Origin: an uncultured bacterium
GTDB lineage: Bacteria > Bipolaricaulota > Bipolaricaulia > UBA7950 > UBA9294
Direction: 5' to 3'
DNA: 64,000 nucleotides
NCBI GenBank assembly: GCA_903857865.1
Contig: CAIOGO010000004.1
Location: forward strand, 1 to 64,000
In this document: positions 15,375 through 24,587 of the stretch, in pieces
Layout of the letters: each line of letters starts with the position of its first letter
Position numbering within the stretch: the stretch's first letter is position 1
Made by a program: the position numbers and the translations under genes
The notes under the pieces: generated by a model
What the model saw: the letters and a program-made list of their open reading frames with translations, nothing else
Database searches by the model: none
Told to the model about the DNA's origin: nothing

Positions 15375-16199
15375 CTAGGAGCCTGAAATCCTTCGGTAGA
15401 GGTCGAGGTGGTCGCGGCGGTCGGCGAGGTACGTGCCGATCTTGCGCCAGTCGCCAACCTTCTCCATGCCGAGTTCGTGCATCGCGAAGCCTTCGCCTTC
15501 CTCCATCCCGGCGAGCACGCGGCCTGACGGGCTGACAATGCAGGAGTGGCCGAGCTTGGTGTAGTCGCCGTCCTCGCCCCACTGGCAAGCCATCGCAAGG
15601 CCCACGGTGTTCTCGAGCGCGCGGGTCCGCGCGAGGGCGCGCGGCTGCTCGTGGCACCACTGCCACTCGTCGAGTGGGCCCCAGCGGAGCCAGTCGGTGC
15701 TGTTCAGGATGATCTCGGCGCCCGACAGGACGAGCCCGCGGATGTACTCGGGGAAGAGAAGGTCCATGCAGATCGTGAGGCCGAACGTGCCGAGGTCTGT
15801 CTTGACCACGGCCGGCTCGTCGCCCGGCGTGAACATCCGCTTCTCCGTTGCGAACAGGTGGACCTTGCGGTAGGCATGGACGACCTTGCCCGAGGGATCG
15901 ATGAGGACGCCGGTGTTGTAGTACTTGCCACTCGCCTTCTCGACCATACTCGCGTAAATGTAGACGCGACGGCTCTTCGCCACTTCGCTGAGGATGTCTG
16001 TCGTTGTCCCGGGAATCGGTTCAGCGAGCGTGTCCACGCGGTCAGCGATGTCGTAGCCGGTGGTGAACGTCTCCGGCACGAGGACGATCTCGGCTCCCAG
16101 GCTCGCCGCACCTTCGATGAGGTGGACCGCCTTGTCGCGATTGGCCGCCACGGCGCCGGTCTGACTGTTCATCTGTGCTACCGCAATACGAAAGGCCAT
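15375..16199 (-). CDS. Carbon-nitrogen hydrolase (nitrilase superfamily amidase)
   Basis: 274 residues. The Glu-Lys-Cys triad is E43 (LVPETFTTGYD), K112 (AYRKVHLF) and C144 (LTICMDLLFPE). It hydrolyses an amide or carbamoyl C-N bond; the closest-looking groups are N-carbamoylputrescine amidase / beta-ureidopropionase-type enzymes, but the substrate is not readable from sequence. The start is separated by one base from the ABC transporter stop, so it is the last gene of the TetR-controlled operon and probably acts on the imported compound or a product of it. Confidence 0.9.
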   Translation of the reverse strand: MAFRIAVAQMNSQTGAVAANRDKAVHLIEGAASLGAEIVLVPETFTTGYDIADRVDTLAEPIPGTTTDILSEVAKSRRVYIYASMVEKASGKYYNTGVLIDPSGKVVHAYRKVHLFATEKRMFTPGDEPAVVKTDLGTFGLTICMDLLFPEYIRGLVLSGAEIILNSTDWLRWGPLDEWQWCHEQPRALARTRALENTVGLAMACQWGEDGDYTKLGHSCIVSPSGRVLAGMEEGEGFAMHELGMEKVGDWRKIGTYLADRRDHLDLYRRISGS

Positions 16200-16200
16200 G

Positions 16201-18681
16201 CTATGCCTCCTTCTTGACGATGGCGATCGCGGCGAGGAGCACCAATGCTCGCGTGATCTGGTAATACCAACTGCTCAAGTTCCACATGGGGAGCAGGCTC
16301 CCCAGCACCGCGAGCAGCAGAACACCTGCAATGACGCCGAGGATGTTGCCGCGCCCGCCGCCGAACGGGATGCCGCCGATCAAGACGGCGATGATCGAAT
16401 CGAGCTCGAAGCCCGGGCCGACCGACGGGCTGGCCGAGCCAGTGCGACTGGTGAGGTACAGCCCGGCCAGCGCGGCGCAGGCGCCACTCACCAGGAACGT
16501 CGAAAACACAATCCGCCGAACGCGGATCCCCGCCAAGCGCGCGACTTCCTGACTGCCGCCCACGGCGAAGGCGTGCCGCCCGTAGCGCGTTCCGTTCATC
16601 GCCAGGATGGCGATCGCGAACGTCGCGACGACGATGAAGAAGGCCGATGGGAAGGGGCCTACGGCGCCGCGCGAGACGGCGCGGAAGCCGGCGCCGATCG
16701 AGCCGACGGACCCGTGCGTAATCAGGAAGACGACCCCGCGTGACAGCGACATGACGCCGAGCGTGGCGATGAACGGGGCGACGCGCAGGCCGACTACGGC
16801 AAGACCGTTCACGACCCCGACGGCCAGCCCGACGCCGAGCGCGGCGAGGACAGCAGGTAGAATCATCGCGTCGTTCCCGCTCATCACGGTCGCTGCGGCC
16901 ATCATCGACAGCGTGATCGTCGAGCCGACGGAGAGGTCGACGCCGCCGGCCTGCATGGCGACGGCTTGCCCAACAGCCACGAGACCCAATGCGGCGGCGT
17001 AGCGGAGGATACTCGTCAGGTTGAGGACGCCGATGAATCGCGACGACGTGAGCGCGCCGGCCACGAACAGCGCGATGAGGGCGGCGAGAACGATGAACTC
17101 CGTGCTCGTCGCGACCGGCGACCATCGCCGCCAGGTTCTACGGAGGTAGTTCTCACTGTACTCGCCGGGCGGCGTGTCCGGCTCGCACGCGTCGTCCGCC
17201 CGCTCGGCGAGCGCGATCGACATGACCTTCTCTTCGGTCGCCTCGGCGCCCGGCACCTCCCCCACCGTGCGGCCGTTGCGCATGATGACGATGCGATCGC
17301 TCATGCCGAGGACCTCCGGCAGCTCCGACGACACCATCAGAATCGCCATGCCGGCGTCGGCGAGACGACGAAGGTGGGCGTAGATCTCGGCCTTGGAGCC
17401 GACGTCGATGCCGCGCGCCGGCTCGTCGCAGATGAGCACCTTCGGCTCGGTGAGCAGCCACTTGCCGATCACGACCTTCTGCTGGTTCCCGCCGCTCAGT
17501 TGGACGACCAGCGTCTCGGGGCTCGGCGCGCGGATGCCGAGCAGGTCGATGACGCGGTCGACGACGCCGCGCTCTTCGCGAGACCGGATGAGCGACCCGC
17601 GCTGGCGGCGCGCCAAGCTCGGCAGGGCCAGGTTCTCGCGCACCGAGAGACCGAGGACGAGGCCTTCGCTCTTGCGGTCCTCGGTGACGAAGCCGATGCC
17701 TCGTCGGATGGCGCCGTGAGGCGAACGGATGCGGACTCGCTGCCCGTCGAGCTCGACCGTACCCCGCGACTTCCGTGCTCCGAACAACGCTTCGCAGAGC
17801 TCGGTTCGGCCGGCGCCGACGAGTCCATAGAGGCCGAGGATCTCGCCTCGGTGCAGGTCGAACGACGCGTCGCGCACGCGCGGCGCCGCCGCGAGGCTGC
17901 GGACCGACAGAACAGGCGGTCCAACGCTCTCGGCGCGCGGTGGGAAGACCTGGTCGAGCTTGCGGCCGACCATGCGGGTGATGATCTCGTCGCGGTTCGT
18001 CTGCGCCGTCTCCTGGGTTGCGACGAGTTGGCCGTCCTTGAGCACGGTGATGCGATCGGCGAGGCGGAATACTTCGTCGAGGTGGTGCGAGACGTAGACG
18101 ATGGCCAACCCCTTGGCCCGCAGCCGTTCGACGATAGCGAACAAGCGGTCGCGTTCGGCGATCGACAGTGCGGATGCCGGCTCGTCCATGATGAGGATGC
18201 TCGCGTCCTCGGACAGAGCCTTCGCGATCTCGACCAGCTGCTGATCGGCGACGCTGAGGCGCCCGACGTGGCGGCGCGGCGGCGCGCTCATGCCAAGCTC
18301 TCCGAGGGCGGCGCGCGCCCGGCGCAACTCCTCACCGCGCCGCAGCCACCCGAAGCGGTGTGGCTCGCGGCCGAGAGAGATGTTGCCCGACGCCGACAGG
18401 TGCGGGATGAGGTTGAACTCTTGATAGATGATGGCCACGCCCGCCCGCCGAGCGCGGTCGGGCGAGAACTGCTTGACGACGTTGCCGTGAATCGAGACGG
18501 TCCCTTCATCCGGCGCCTGCGCTCCGGCGAGGATCTTCATCAAGGTCGACTTCCCGGCCCCATTTTCGCCGACCACGGCGTGGACCTCGCCCCGCCGAAC
18601 GGAGAAGGACACGGCGGAGAGCGCCTGGACGCCGGGAAACCCCTTGGAGACTCCGCAGACCTCGATAGCTGTCTCGTTCAT
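16201..18681 (-). CDS. Fused ABC transporter: RbsA-type double ATPase + RbsC-type permease
   Basis: 826 residues in one chain. Residues about 1-495 are two ABC modules (Walker A VGENGAGKST, LIMDEPASALS Walker B in the first half; QLSGGNQQK signature and LICDEPARGIDVG in the second), as in sugar ABC proteins of the RbsA/MglA class. From about 510 a BPD_transp_2 permease begins (GGVDLSVGS, IGGIPFGGGRGN) with multiple membrane helices. In most bacteria these are separate genes, so the fusion is unusual. I see no frameshift or internal stop. The ATG at 18681 (MNETAIEV) is preferred to codons further upstream. A second permease is encoded upstream, so the transporter may be a heterodimer. Confidence 0.92.
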   Translation of the reverse strand: MNETAIEVCGVSKGFPGVQALSAVSFSVRRGEVHAVVGENGAGKSTLMKILAGAQAPDEGTVSIHGNVVKQFSPDRARRAGVAIIYQEFNLIPHLSASGNISLGREPHRFGWLRRGEELRRARAALGELGMSAPPRRHVGRLSVADQQLVEIAKALSEDASILIMDEPASALSIAERDRLFAIVERLRAKGLAIVYVSHHLDEVFRLADRITVLKDGQLVATQETAQTNRDEIITRMVGRKLDQVFPPRAESVGPPVLSVRSLAAAPRVRDASFDLHRGEILGLYGLVGAGRTELCEALFGARKSRGTVELDGQRVRIRSPHGAIRRGIGFVTEDRKSEGLVLGLSVRENLALPSLARRQRGSLIRSREERGVVDRVIDLLGIRAPSPETLVVQLSGGNQQKVVIGKWLLTEPKVLICDEPARGIDVGSKAEIYAHLRRLADAGMAILMVSSELPEVLGMSDRIVIMRNGRTVGEVPGAEATEEKVMSIALAERADDACEPDTPPGEYSENYLRRTWRRWSPVATSTEFIVLAALIALFVAGALTSSRFIGVLNLTSILRYAAALGLVAVGQAVAMQAGGVDLSVGSTITLSMMAAATVMSGNDAMILPAVLAALGVGLAVGVVNGLAVVGLRVAPFIATLGVMSLSRGVVFLITHGSVGSIGAGFRAVSRGAVGPFPSAFFIVVATFAIAILAMNGTRYGRHAFAVGGSQEVARLAGIRVRRIVFSTFLVSGACAALAGLYLTSRTGSASPSVGPGFELDSIIAVLIGGIPFGGGRGNILGVIAGVLLLAVLGSLLPMWNLSSWYYQITRALVLLAAIAIVKKEA

Positions 18682-18732
18682 CGTACCTTCAGAGAAGCGC
18701 CGGCCGTCCACGCGGACGGCCGGCGCCTGCTC

Positions 18733-19773
18733 CTACTTTCCGTAGTACTGCAGAATCCAATCCTCGGGAAGCTCGTTGATCGCGAAGTACTGGTCGCTAA
18801 GATCCGGACGATAGTACTTGTCGAGCTCGTCTTGCTCGAAGGTCACGATCGGGTACTCGACGATCTTCGGGACCGGCTGCCCGCGAAGGACCTGCACGGC
18901 GAGATCCACGCACGTCACAGCCAGCGGGCATCCGCCGGACACCGCGAGGAACTGGATGTTGTGTTCCTTGGCGATGCGCAGCCAGCCGTTCCAGTCGTCG
19001 GCCGTGATCGGCGGGATGGGGCGTCCGGCATCGAGCAGGGCCTCCACTGCTCCCAGGCCCATCTGCCCACCGTCGGCGATCACGCCGTCGATCTGGGGAT
19101 TGGCCTGAAGGAACGCCGCCATGGCCACCTTGGCTGTCACCGGCGACCAGTCGCAGTACGCCATGCCCACGACCTGAATGCTCGGGTAGGCTGAGAGACC
19201 CTGGAGCACGCCGCGGTACACGTCCTCCGCGTAGCTGCTCCCGGCCATGCCCATGAGGACGACGACCTTCCCGCCCGCCGGCAGCTTCTTGCCCATCCAG
19301 TCGGCGTACAGGAAGCCGGCCTTGCCATTGTCGCGGGACACCCACGACACGTAGTCGTCGGTGTTCACGCCCGTCGAGGCGAGAATCACCGGGACGCCCT
19401 GGGCCATCGCTTCTTCGACGGCGCCGACCAACGGAGCCTCCGCGGCCGGGTCGACGAACAGGATGTCAACGCCCTGCGCCACGAGGCTCTCGATGTCCGA
19501 GATCTGCTGGACCGGGTTCCAGAAGCACGACGTCACGCGGAAATCACTGAAGAAGTCCGCGTACTTCACCTCGATGGCATACCGGAAGTGAAGGCCGAAC
19601 ATAGTCATCCACGCGTTCGTGTCGCCGAGCCCGGCCCTTCCTGCCAACCACGGTCCGGCCGTGATGTAGGCGGACGTATCCGTCATGCCGGGAAGCACCG
19701 TGTCCGCCGCCATGCCCGACCATCCCAATGTCAGTCCTGCAATGAAACCTACGATGAGAAGCCGCTTACCCAT
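18733..19773 (-). CDS. Sugar-type ABC transporter periplasmic/extracellular binding protein
   Basis: 346 residues. Signal peptide MGKRLLIVGFIAGLTLGWSGMA, then a type I periplasmic binding fold of the RbsB/LacI class (DIESLVAQGVDILFVDPAA, GVIADGGQMGLGAVEAL, ITADDWNG). The ligand is unknown; binding proteins of this class take sugars, autoinducer-2 or purine-like compounds. The ATG at 19773 follows GGGAGG. It lies between the two permease-bearing genes. Confidence 0.9.
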   Translation of the reverse strand: MGKRLLIVGFIAGLTLGWSGMAADTVLPGMTDTSAYITAGPWLAGRAGLGDTNAWMTMFGLHFRYAIEVKYADFFSDFRVTSCFWNPVQQISDIESLVAQGVDILFVDPAAEAPLVGAVEEAMAQGVPVILASTGVNTDDYVSWVSRDNGKAGFLYADWMGKKLPAGGKVVVLMGMAGSSYAEDVYRGVLQGLSAYPSIQVVGMAYCDWSPVTAKVAMAAFLQANPQIDGVIADGGQMGLGAVEALLDAGRPIPPITADDWNGWLRIAKEHNIQFLAVSGGCPLAVTCVDLAVQVLRGQPVPKIVEYPIVTFEQDELDKYYRPDLSDQYFAINELPEDWILQYYGK

Positions 19774-19838
19774 CTTGCATCCTCCCTCTCTGCTTCCAGG
19801 CAAACTCCTCTTTCCGTACCTGACCACGCGTTGTTCGG

Positions 19839-20882
19839 CTACTCCCTTGTCGCGGTGTGCACCTCCTTCTCCTCTACACATGCACACCGATCCGGGTTCC
19901 GTGGAGAGGCGGTGCCGGCTCGATGACCACGAAGCTTCTCAACCCAGCCCGAGGAGTAGAAGGCGACGGCGGCCAACAAGACGCCGCCGCGGACCACGAG
20001 CTGGTACTCAACTTTCAGGTTCAGGATCAGGACCAGGTTTAACAGGGCCGTCATGAGGAGGATCCCGGCGACCGTGCCCGAGATCTTCCCGCGGCCGCCG
20101 CCGAGGACGGCTCCGCCCACGACGGCGGCCGCAATGGAGTCAAGATCGTATCCCGTGCCGATTTCCTGGTCCGCGTAGCCCAAGTACCCGACCAGCACCA
20201 GGCCGGCAACGGCGGCGAGGAGACCACAGAGAATGTAGGAGAGAATCGTCACGCGATCGGCGCGAATGCCGGACAGTTCGGCTGCCCTGGCGTTTCCCCC
20301 CACCGCGTAGATGCGCCGTCCGAGCGTTGTTCGGCGCAACATGAAACTGGCCGCCACGGCGACCAGGGCGAACAGGATGACGGCGTTCGGAATCGGTCCG
20401 ATGCCGCCGCGGCCGAACGCGCGCACCGCCGGGGGCAGAAGTCCGGACGGTGTCGCGTTCGTAACCCACAAGCGGAGTCCGGTGACCAACAGGCCGACGA
20501 ACAGGGTGGCGATGAACGGCTGCACTCTGCGCACCGCAATGAGCAGGCCGCTGACTAGGCCGATGCCTGCTCCCATGGCGAGGACGAGGGGAATGACGAG
20601 AGGAACGAGCGTGTTGGTTCCGCCGGTCAGTTCGGCAACCGTCACGCCCGCGAGTTGCATCGTGGCCGCGACGGAGAGGTCGATGCCGCCGGCGAGGATG
20701 ACGAGGGTTTGCCCGATGGCGAGCACGCCGATCGCCGACGCCTGCCGGAGAATGTTGAGCAAGTTCCCGGGCTGGAAGAAGGGGGGTGACACGATGGCGG
20801 CGACGACGAGCAGAAGGCCGAGGAACACGAAGACGAGCGACCCTTCCAGTCGGTGGCGAAGCGTTGCGACCCACGCGCTCAC
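19839..20882 (-). CDS. Sugar-type ABC transporter permease (RbsC family)
   Basis: 347 residues with about nine membrane helices and the family stretches AGGIDLSVAAT and VVGGAVLGGGRGK. A GTG at 20882 with GGAGG upstream overlaps the preceding stop (GTGA). It is the stand-alone partner of the permease domain fused to the ATPase at 16201. The C-terminal 20 residues are hydrophilic and Arg-rich. Confidence 0.9.
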   Translation of the reverse strand: MSAWVATLRHRLEGSLVFVFLGLLLVVAAIVSPPFFQPGNLLNILRQASAIGVLAIGQTLVILAGGIDLSVAATMQLAGVTVAELTGGTNTLVPLVIPLVLAMGAGIGLVSGLLIAVRRVQPFIATLFVGLLVTGLRLWVTNATPSGLLPPAVRAFGRGGIGPIPNAVILFALVAVAASFMLRRTTLGRRIYAVGGNARAAELSGIRADRVTILSYILCGLLAAVAGLVLVGYLGYADQEIGTGYDLDSIAAAVVGGAVLGGGRGKISGTVAGILLMTALLNLVLILNLKVEYQLVVRGGVLLAAVAFYSSGWVEKLRGHRAGTASPRNPDRCACVEEKEVHTATRE

Positions 20883-21511
20883 GTCGCCTCCGTCCACGCG
20901 CGGAGGATGTCGGCGGACTCCATCACGCGTCCGTAGTGGTTCTCGATGACGTAGAGACCGACTTCCTTCATCTTCGCGCTGTGGTCGCGGCCGAGGCGCG
21001 AGAAGCAGGCCAAGCAATCGGAGATGGCGATCACGTGGAATCCCAGGGCGAAGGCTTGGTGCATCGTGTCGCCGCTGCAGATGTTGGGCCCCGTTCCGGC
21101 GACGGCCACGGTGTCAACCCCCAGGGCGCGCAGCGCCGTTTCGAGCGACGTCCCGGTGAACGCTCCGTAGCCGTACTTGTCGACGACGATCTCCGTCGGG
21201 AGCGTGGTCAGGGACGGGATGAATTCCGCTCCCCACGTGCCCGGAAGTGTGACCGCCGGGTCGCCCCAGAAGGCCGTCCACGACGGCGCGTTCCGGCGCG
21301 CGTCGTTCACCATGCGCGTGTGAAAGACGGGAACGCCGGCTTGGCGTGCCGCATCGAGGAGACGACCGAGCGCAGCGACGATCGCCTGGACGTCGGACAC
21401 GTCGAATCCGAATCGAGCCATCGCCCCGGCCGACGAGACGAAGTCGTTTTGCATGTCGACGATCACGAGGGCCGTGCGTCGCCGGTTCGGCGTCTTAGCG
21501 GATCCAGTCAT
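20879..21511 (-). CDS. Isochorismatase-like cysteine hydrolase
   Basis: 210 residues. The Asp-Lys-Cys triad is D19 (VIVDMQNDF), K112 (VVDKYGYGAF) and C145 (GTGPNICSGDTM). Members include nicotinamidase, N-carbamoylsarcosine amidase and ureidoacrylate or biuret hydrolase; the exact substrate is not clear. The presence of a second C-N hydrolase in the operon suggests nitrogen is released from the imported compound. AAGGAG precedes the ATG at 21511, which overlaps the DapA-like gene by 17 bases. Confidence 0.9.
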   Translation of the reverse strand: MTGSAKTPNRRRTALVIVDMQNDFVSSAGAMARFGFDVSDVQAIVAALGRLLDAARQAGVPVFHTRMVNDARRNAPSWTAFWGDPAVTLPGTWGAEFIPSLTTLPTEIVVDKYGYGAFTGTSLETALRALGVDTVAVAGTGPNICSGDTMHQAFALGFHVIAISDCLACFSRLGRDHSAKMKEVGLYVIENHYGRVMESADILRAWTEAT

Positions 21512-22547
21512 CGAAGTGCTCCTTGACGAACTCGTCGTCCGAGAGGTGCGGGTAGAACCGGATGACGCGATCGATCTCTTCCGCCTGGCCTGGGGACAGG
21601 TCGAGACTCGCGTCGAGGCACCATCGTCCGGCGAGGAGGCCGCTGCGCCGCAGCATCTCGTGGATGCCCGGTAGGCACCCGGCGAAGGCGTGACGGACGT
21701 CAAAAACCGCTTGGTTCACGTCCGTGATCTGGGCGCCGAGGGAGAGCAGATCGGGCGGGAAGGAGGCGCCGTCCTCCTGCAGCTGCCGGACTCTCGCCTG
21801 CAACTCCGCCGCCCGTTGCGTCCAGAACGCCCACTGCCCGAGAAGGCCGCCGGCCATGCGTACGGCCACCGTGCGGCCGCCGACGGGGATCACGTACGTC
21901 GTGACCAGATCGAGAACAATGTGGTCGTCGTTCCCGGTGTAGATGGCGATCTCGTCCTCACGGCCGGACTCGGCCACCGCGCGCGCAACATCCAGCGTGC
22001 GATAGCGGTTGAACGGCGCGACCTTGATGGCCACGACCGACTCCAGCGTGCAGAACGCTCGCCAGAACCCCTCTCCGAGCTCGCGTCCGCCCACGGCCGA
22101 CTGGAGGTAGAAGCCCACGATGGGGAGCACGTCGCCGACCGTGCGGCAGTGAGCGAAAAGCTCCTCGTCGGTCGCCGTGCCTAGCGCGGCTAGGCTGACG
22201 AGCCCCGCGTCGTATCCCAGATCGCGAGCGAGTCTCGCTTCGTCGACCGCCTGCCGCGTCGGCCCGCAGACTCCGGCGATCCGTACGGCTTCAGGCTTGC
22301 GCTGCTTCATCTCTTCGACCGCCAACTCCAGCACGGGTCGCAAGAGACCGTGCTTCGGCTCGCGGATCTCGAACTGCGTCGTGTGAACGCCGACGGCCAG
22401 GCCGCCGGCTCCGGCGTCGAGGTAGTAGCGCGTCAGGGCCCGTTGCCGCCGTTCGTCGAGCTTTCGGTCCGCGGTGAGCGCGAGGGCGTGGGCGGGAATG
22501 GTTGTCCCGCCGTGAAGGATCTGTCTGGCTTCGTTCCGCATCGGCAT
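21495..22547 (-). CDS. Dihydrodipicolinate synthase / N-acetylneuraminate lyase family protein
   Basis: 350 residues, longer than DapA (about 290). TIM-barrel class I aldolase family; the Schiff-base lysine is K175 in VVAIKVAPFN and a Tyr occurs in GFYLQS about 28 residues earlier. The canonical GTTGE of DapA is replaced by AVGVHTTQFE, so it is more likely a 2-keto acid aldolase or dehydratase than the lysine-pathway enzyme. The context is a TetR-controlled catabolic operon rather than lysine biosynthesis. The ATG at 22547 sits 2 bases after the epimerase stop. Confidence 0.85.
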   Translation of the reverse strand: MPMRNEARQILHGGTTIPAHALALTADRKLDERRQRALTRYYLDAGAGGLAVGVHTTQFEIREPKHGLLRPVLELAVEEMKQRKPEAVRIAGVCGPTRQAVDEARLARDLGYDAGLVSLAALGTATDEELFAHCRTVGDVLPIVGFYLQSAVGGRELGEGFWRAFCTLESVVAIKVAPFNRYRTLDVARAVAESGREDEIAIYTGNDDHIVLDLVTTYVIPVGGRTVAVRMAGGLLGQWAFWTQRAAELQARVRQLQEDGASFPPDLLSLGAQITDVNQAVFDVRHAFAGCLPGIHEMLRRSGLLAGRWCLDASLDLSPGQAEEIDRVIRFYPHLSDDEFVKEHFDDWIR

Positions 22548-22549
22548 CT

Positions 22550-23590
22550 CTAGAATCGCCCTTCCCGTTCCGCGAAGTGGGTCGGTTTGCCCAGCGTGCG
22601 TCCGCCGATCTGGACCCACTCCGCGATCCAATTGACCATCTGGTCGACGTCAACCGCCGGCCGTCCGAGGAGGCGGCCCGCCTTGTCGCAGTTCGCGAGA
22701 AGCGCGGTCTCGCTCTCCATGCCGACAAAGCGCAGCGGGCGACCCAAGCGCTCGCTCAGGAGTTCGGCCGCGTGCCGCACGGAGAGCGCTTCCGGCCCTG
22801 TGACGTTGAGGACTTCGGCAGGAGACGAGGCAAGCAGAAGCGAGCGCAGCATCATGCCGCACGCGTCGCCCTGCCAGATCACGTTGACGTGCGACATCGA
22901 CACGTCAACCGGCCGGCCCTGCCAGAGGGCTTCCGCGATGTCGACGAGGACCCCGTACCGCAATTCCACGGCGTAGTTCAGGCGCGCGATCATCGTCGCT
23001 ACGTGGCGAGTCGCGCTGAAGTGCTCGAACACGCGTTCCCGTCCCAGACACGATTGGGCGTACTCTCCAACTGGCGCTAGCTGCGTGGCCTCGCAGGCGC
23101 CGCCCGAATCCACCGGCACGAAGGGATAGACGTTGCCCGTCGAGAAGACGAGGATCCGGCTCTTGCGGAACCGATCGGCGACCACGCCAGGAACGTAGGC
23201 GTTGATGGCCCACGTCAGCGCCGCCCCGCCCGACGAGCCGAACTTGCGGCCCGCCATGAACACGACGTTGGGCAGATCCGGCAGACGCTCGACGGCCGTG
23301 GGGTCGGTCAAGTCGCAGCGAATCGTCTCGATCCCGTCGTTTTGGAGGGACCGCTCCACGTTGGCGTCGGAGAACCGCGAGACGCCGATCACCGGCGCGC
23401 GGACGCCGGCCTCCGTCAGGGCGCGTTTCGCCATGCGGCCGAGTGTGTGCCCCATCTTGCCGCCGATGCCGAGGATGAGAAGCCCACCCGAAAACTGCGG
23501 CGCCTCCTCCACAAGCGTCGGGCTCGGGCGGCTCAGGAACTCGTCCAACTCGCGTTCGCTGGCGAAGCTCTTCGGCCAACTCGTCTTCAT
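22550..23590 (-). CDS. NAD-dependent epimerase/dehydratase family protein
   Basis: 346 residues. An extended short-chain dehydrogenase fold with LLILGIGGKMGHTLG near residue 37, a variant of the GxxGxxG dinucleotide motif preceded by about 35 extra residues. The catalytic YxxxK is replaced by YAQSCLGRE (Tyr followed by Cys where Lys is expected), so catalysis may be altered. It overlaps the tetR stop (ATGA). It is likely to oxidise or epimerise an intermediate of the operon's substrate. Confidence 0.8.
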   Translation of the reverse strand: MKTSWPKSFASERELDEFLSRPSPTLVEEAPQFSGGLLILGIGGKMGHTLGRMAKRALTEAGVRAPVIGVSRFSDANVERSLQNDGIETIRCDLTDPTAVERLPDLPNVVFMAGRKFGSSGGAALTWAINAYVPGVVADRFRKSRILVFSTGNVYPFVPVDSGGACEATQLAPVGEYAQSCLGRERVFEHFSATRHVATMIARLNYAVELRYGVLVDIAEALWQGRPVDVSMSHVNVIWQGDACGMMLRSLLLASSPAEVLNVTGPEALSVRHAAELLSERLGRPLRFVGMESETALLANCDKAGRLLGRPAVDVDQMVNWIAEWVQIGGRTLGKPTHFAEREGRF

Positions 23591-24243
23591 GCGCATTTCC
23601 CTTCGTCCGTGGCGATCCCTCGAGCGAGGAGCTGAGAGTAGAAGCCGACGAAACTCGACATCGTCTCGGGCGATTCGAACGGGATTCCCGTCAGAATCTT
23701 CATCGTGTGGCGGTTCGAGAAGTAGACGACCGTCAAGGCCTGGAGGACGTACACAATGCGCCCAACGTCCACGTCGCCGCGCACCATGCCCTTTTCCTGT
23801 GCGTCCTCGAGGATGCTGCGCAGCCGCGCCCACCCCGGCCCGCGGGCCGCCTTGGCCGTCGCCGGATCGAGGTGCTCGGCGCCGTTCAAGTTCTCCCACG
23901 AAACGAGGCGGGCGAAGGCTGGATGCTCGCGGTTGAACGCGAACAGGTCCGAGAGAATGCCACGTAACAACTCGGACACCGTCTCTGCCTCAGACAGCGC
24001 GTGGAACGTCTCGCGTTGCGACAACTCGGCGTACTTCGTATTGAGCACCGTGCGGTAGAGATCCTGTTTCGTGCCGAAGTAGCGAATGACGAGCGCCTTA
24101 CTGCATCCCGCACGCTCCGAGATGCGATCGAGCGTTGCGCCGCTGTAGCCGAGATGGGAAAACTCCGCCGCCGCGGCCTCCGAGATCCGCCGCTGCGTCT
24201 CTTCCTTGTTGCGCGTCTGCGTCCTCGCACCCTTGGTTGTCAT
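23587..24243 (-). CDS. TetR/AcrR-family transcriptional regulator
   Basis: 218 residues. The N-terminal TetR helix-turn-helix (ISEAAAAEFSHLGYSGATLDRISERAGCSKALVIRYF, shown in parts: FSHLGYSGATLDRI and GCSKALVIRYFGTK) is followed by a ligand-binding helical domain. It is the first gene of an eight-gene operon and starts directly at a palindromic operator, so it probably represses itself and the operon until the transported compound or a metabolite binds. Confidence 0.92.
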   Translation of the reverse strand: MTTKGARTQTRNKEETQRRISEAAAAEFSHLGYSGATLDRISERAGCSKALVIRYFGTKQDLYRTVLNTKYAELSQRETFHALSEAETVSELLRGILSDLFAFNREHPAFARLVSWENLNGAEHLDPATAKAARGPGWARLRSILEDAQEKGMVRGDVDVGRIVYVLQALTVVYFSNRHTMKILTGIPFESPETMSSFVGFYSQLLARGIATDEGKCA

Positions 24244-24263
24244 AAGTAACCGAACGGTTACTT
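24244..24263. promoter_or_regulatory. TetR operator palindrome
   Basis: AAGTAACCGAACGGTTACTT is an inverted repeat with 9-base arms and a 2-base centre, directly abutting the tetR start codon and overlapping the expected transcription start. This arrangement fits autorepression. Confidence 0.85.
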
Positions 24264-24266
24264 GTC

Positions 24267-24294
24267 AGTATAGGGATCGCCAGGCGAGGGTCAA
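24267..24294 (-). promoter_or_regulatory. Promoter of the TetR-controlled operon
   Basis: The minus strand has TTGACC (24294-24289), a 16-base spacer and TATACT (24272-24267). The -10 lies 3 bases before the operator, so a bound repressor would block initiation. Confidence 0.8.
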
Positions 24295-24587
24295 GAGGGA
24301 GATGGCAGCTGCGACGCCTAGGACAGAACAGGACAAGCTACCGAGGCTTGGGTGTCGATCTCGGAGCTACCCAGGAGCAGCCAATCTTGCTCGCGATCGA
24401 AACGGCCGCCGCCCGCTGGAGTCGTGCTCGCGCTCTTGCTCCAACTCCATTCAAGGAAGTGTGTCTCCGGCAATGCCGGTGCGGTTCAGAGTGTGTGGCC
24501 TACGGAAGCCGAGCGCGGTATCATCCGATCGCGTCAGTGGGCGAGGTGTCCGGTTCGAGATTCGTCCACTAGGGGTAGCCAGTTGCC
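24295..24587. other. Intergenic region upstream of rnc
   Basis: No convincing gene. TATCAT at 24519-24524 could be a -10 for rnc, but the -35 is weak. Confidence 0.4.
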
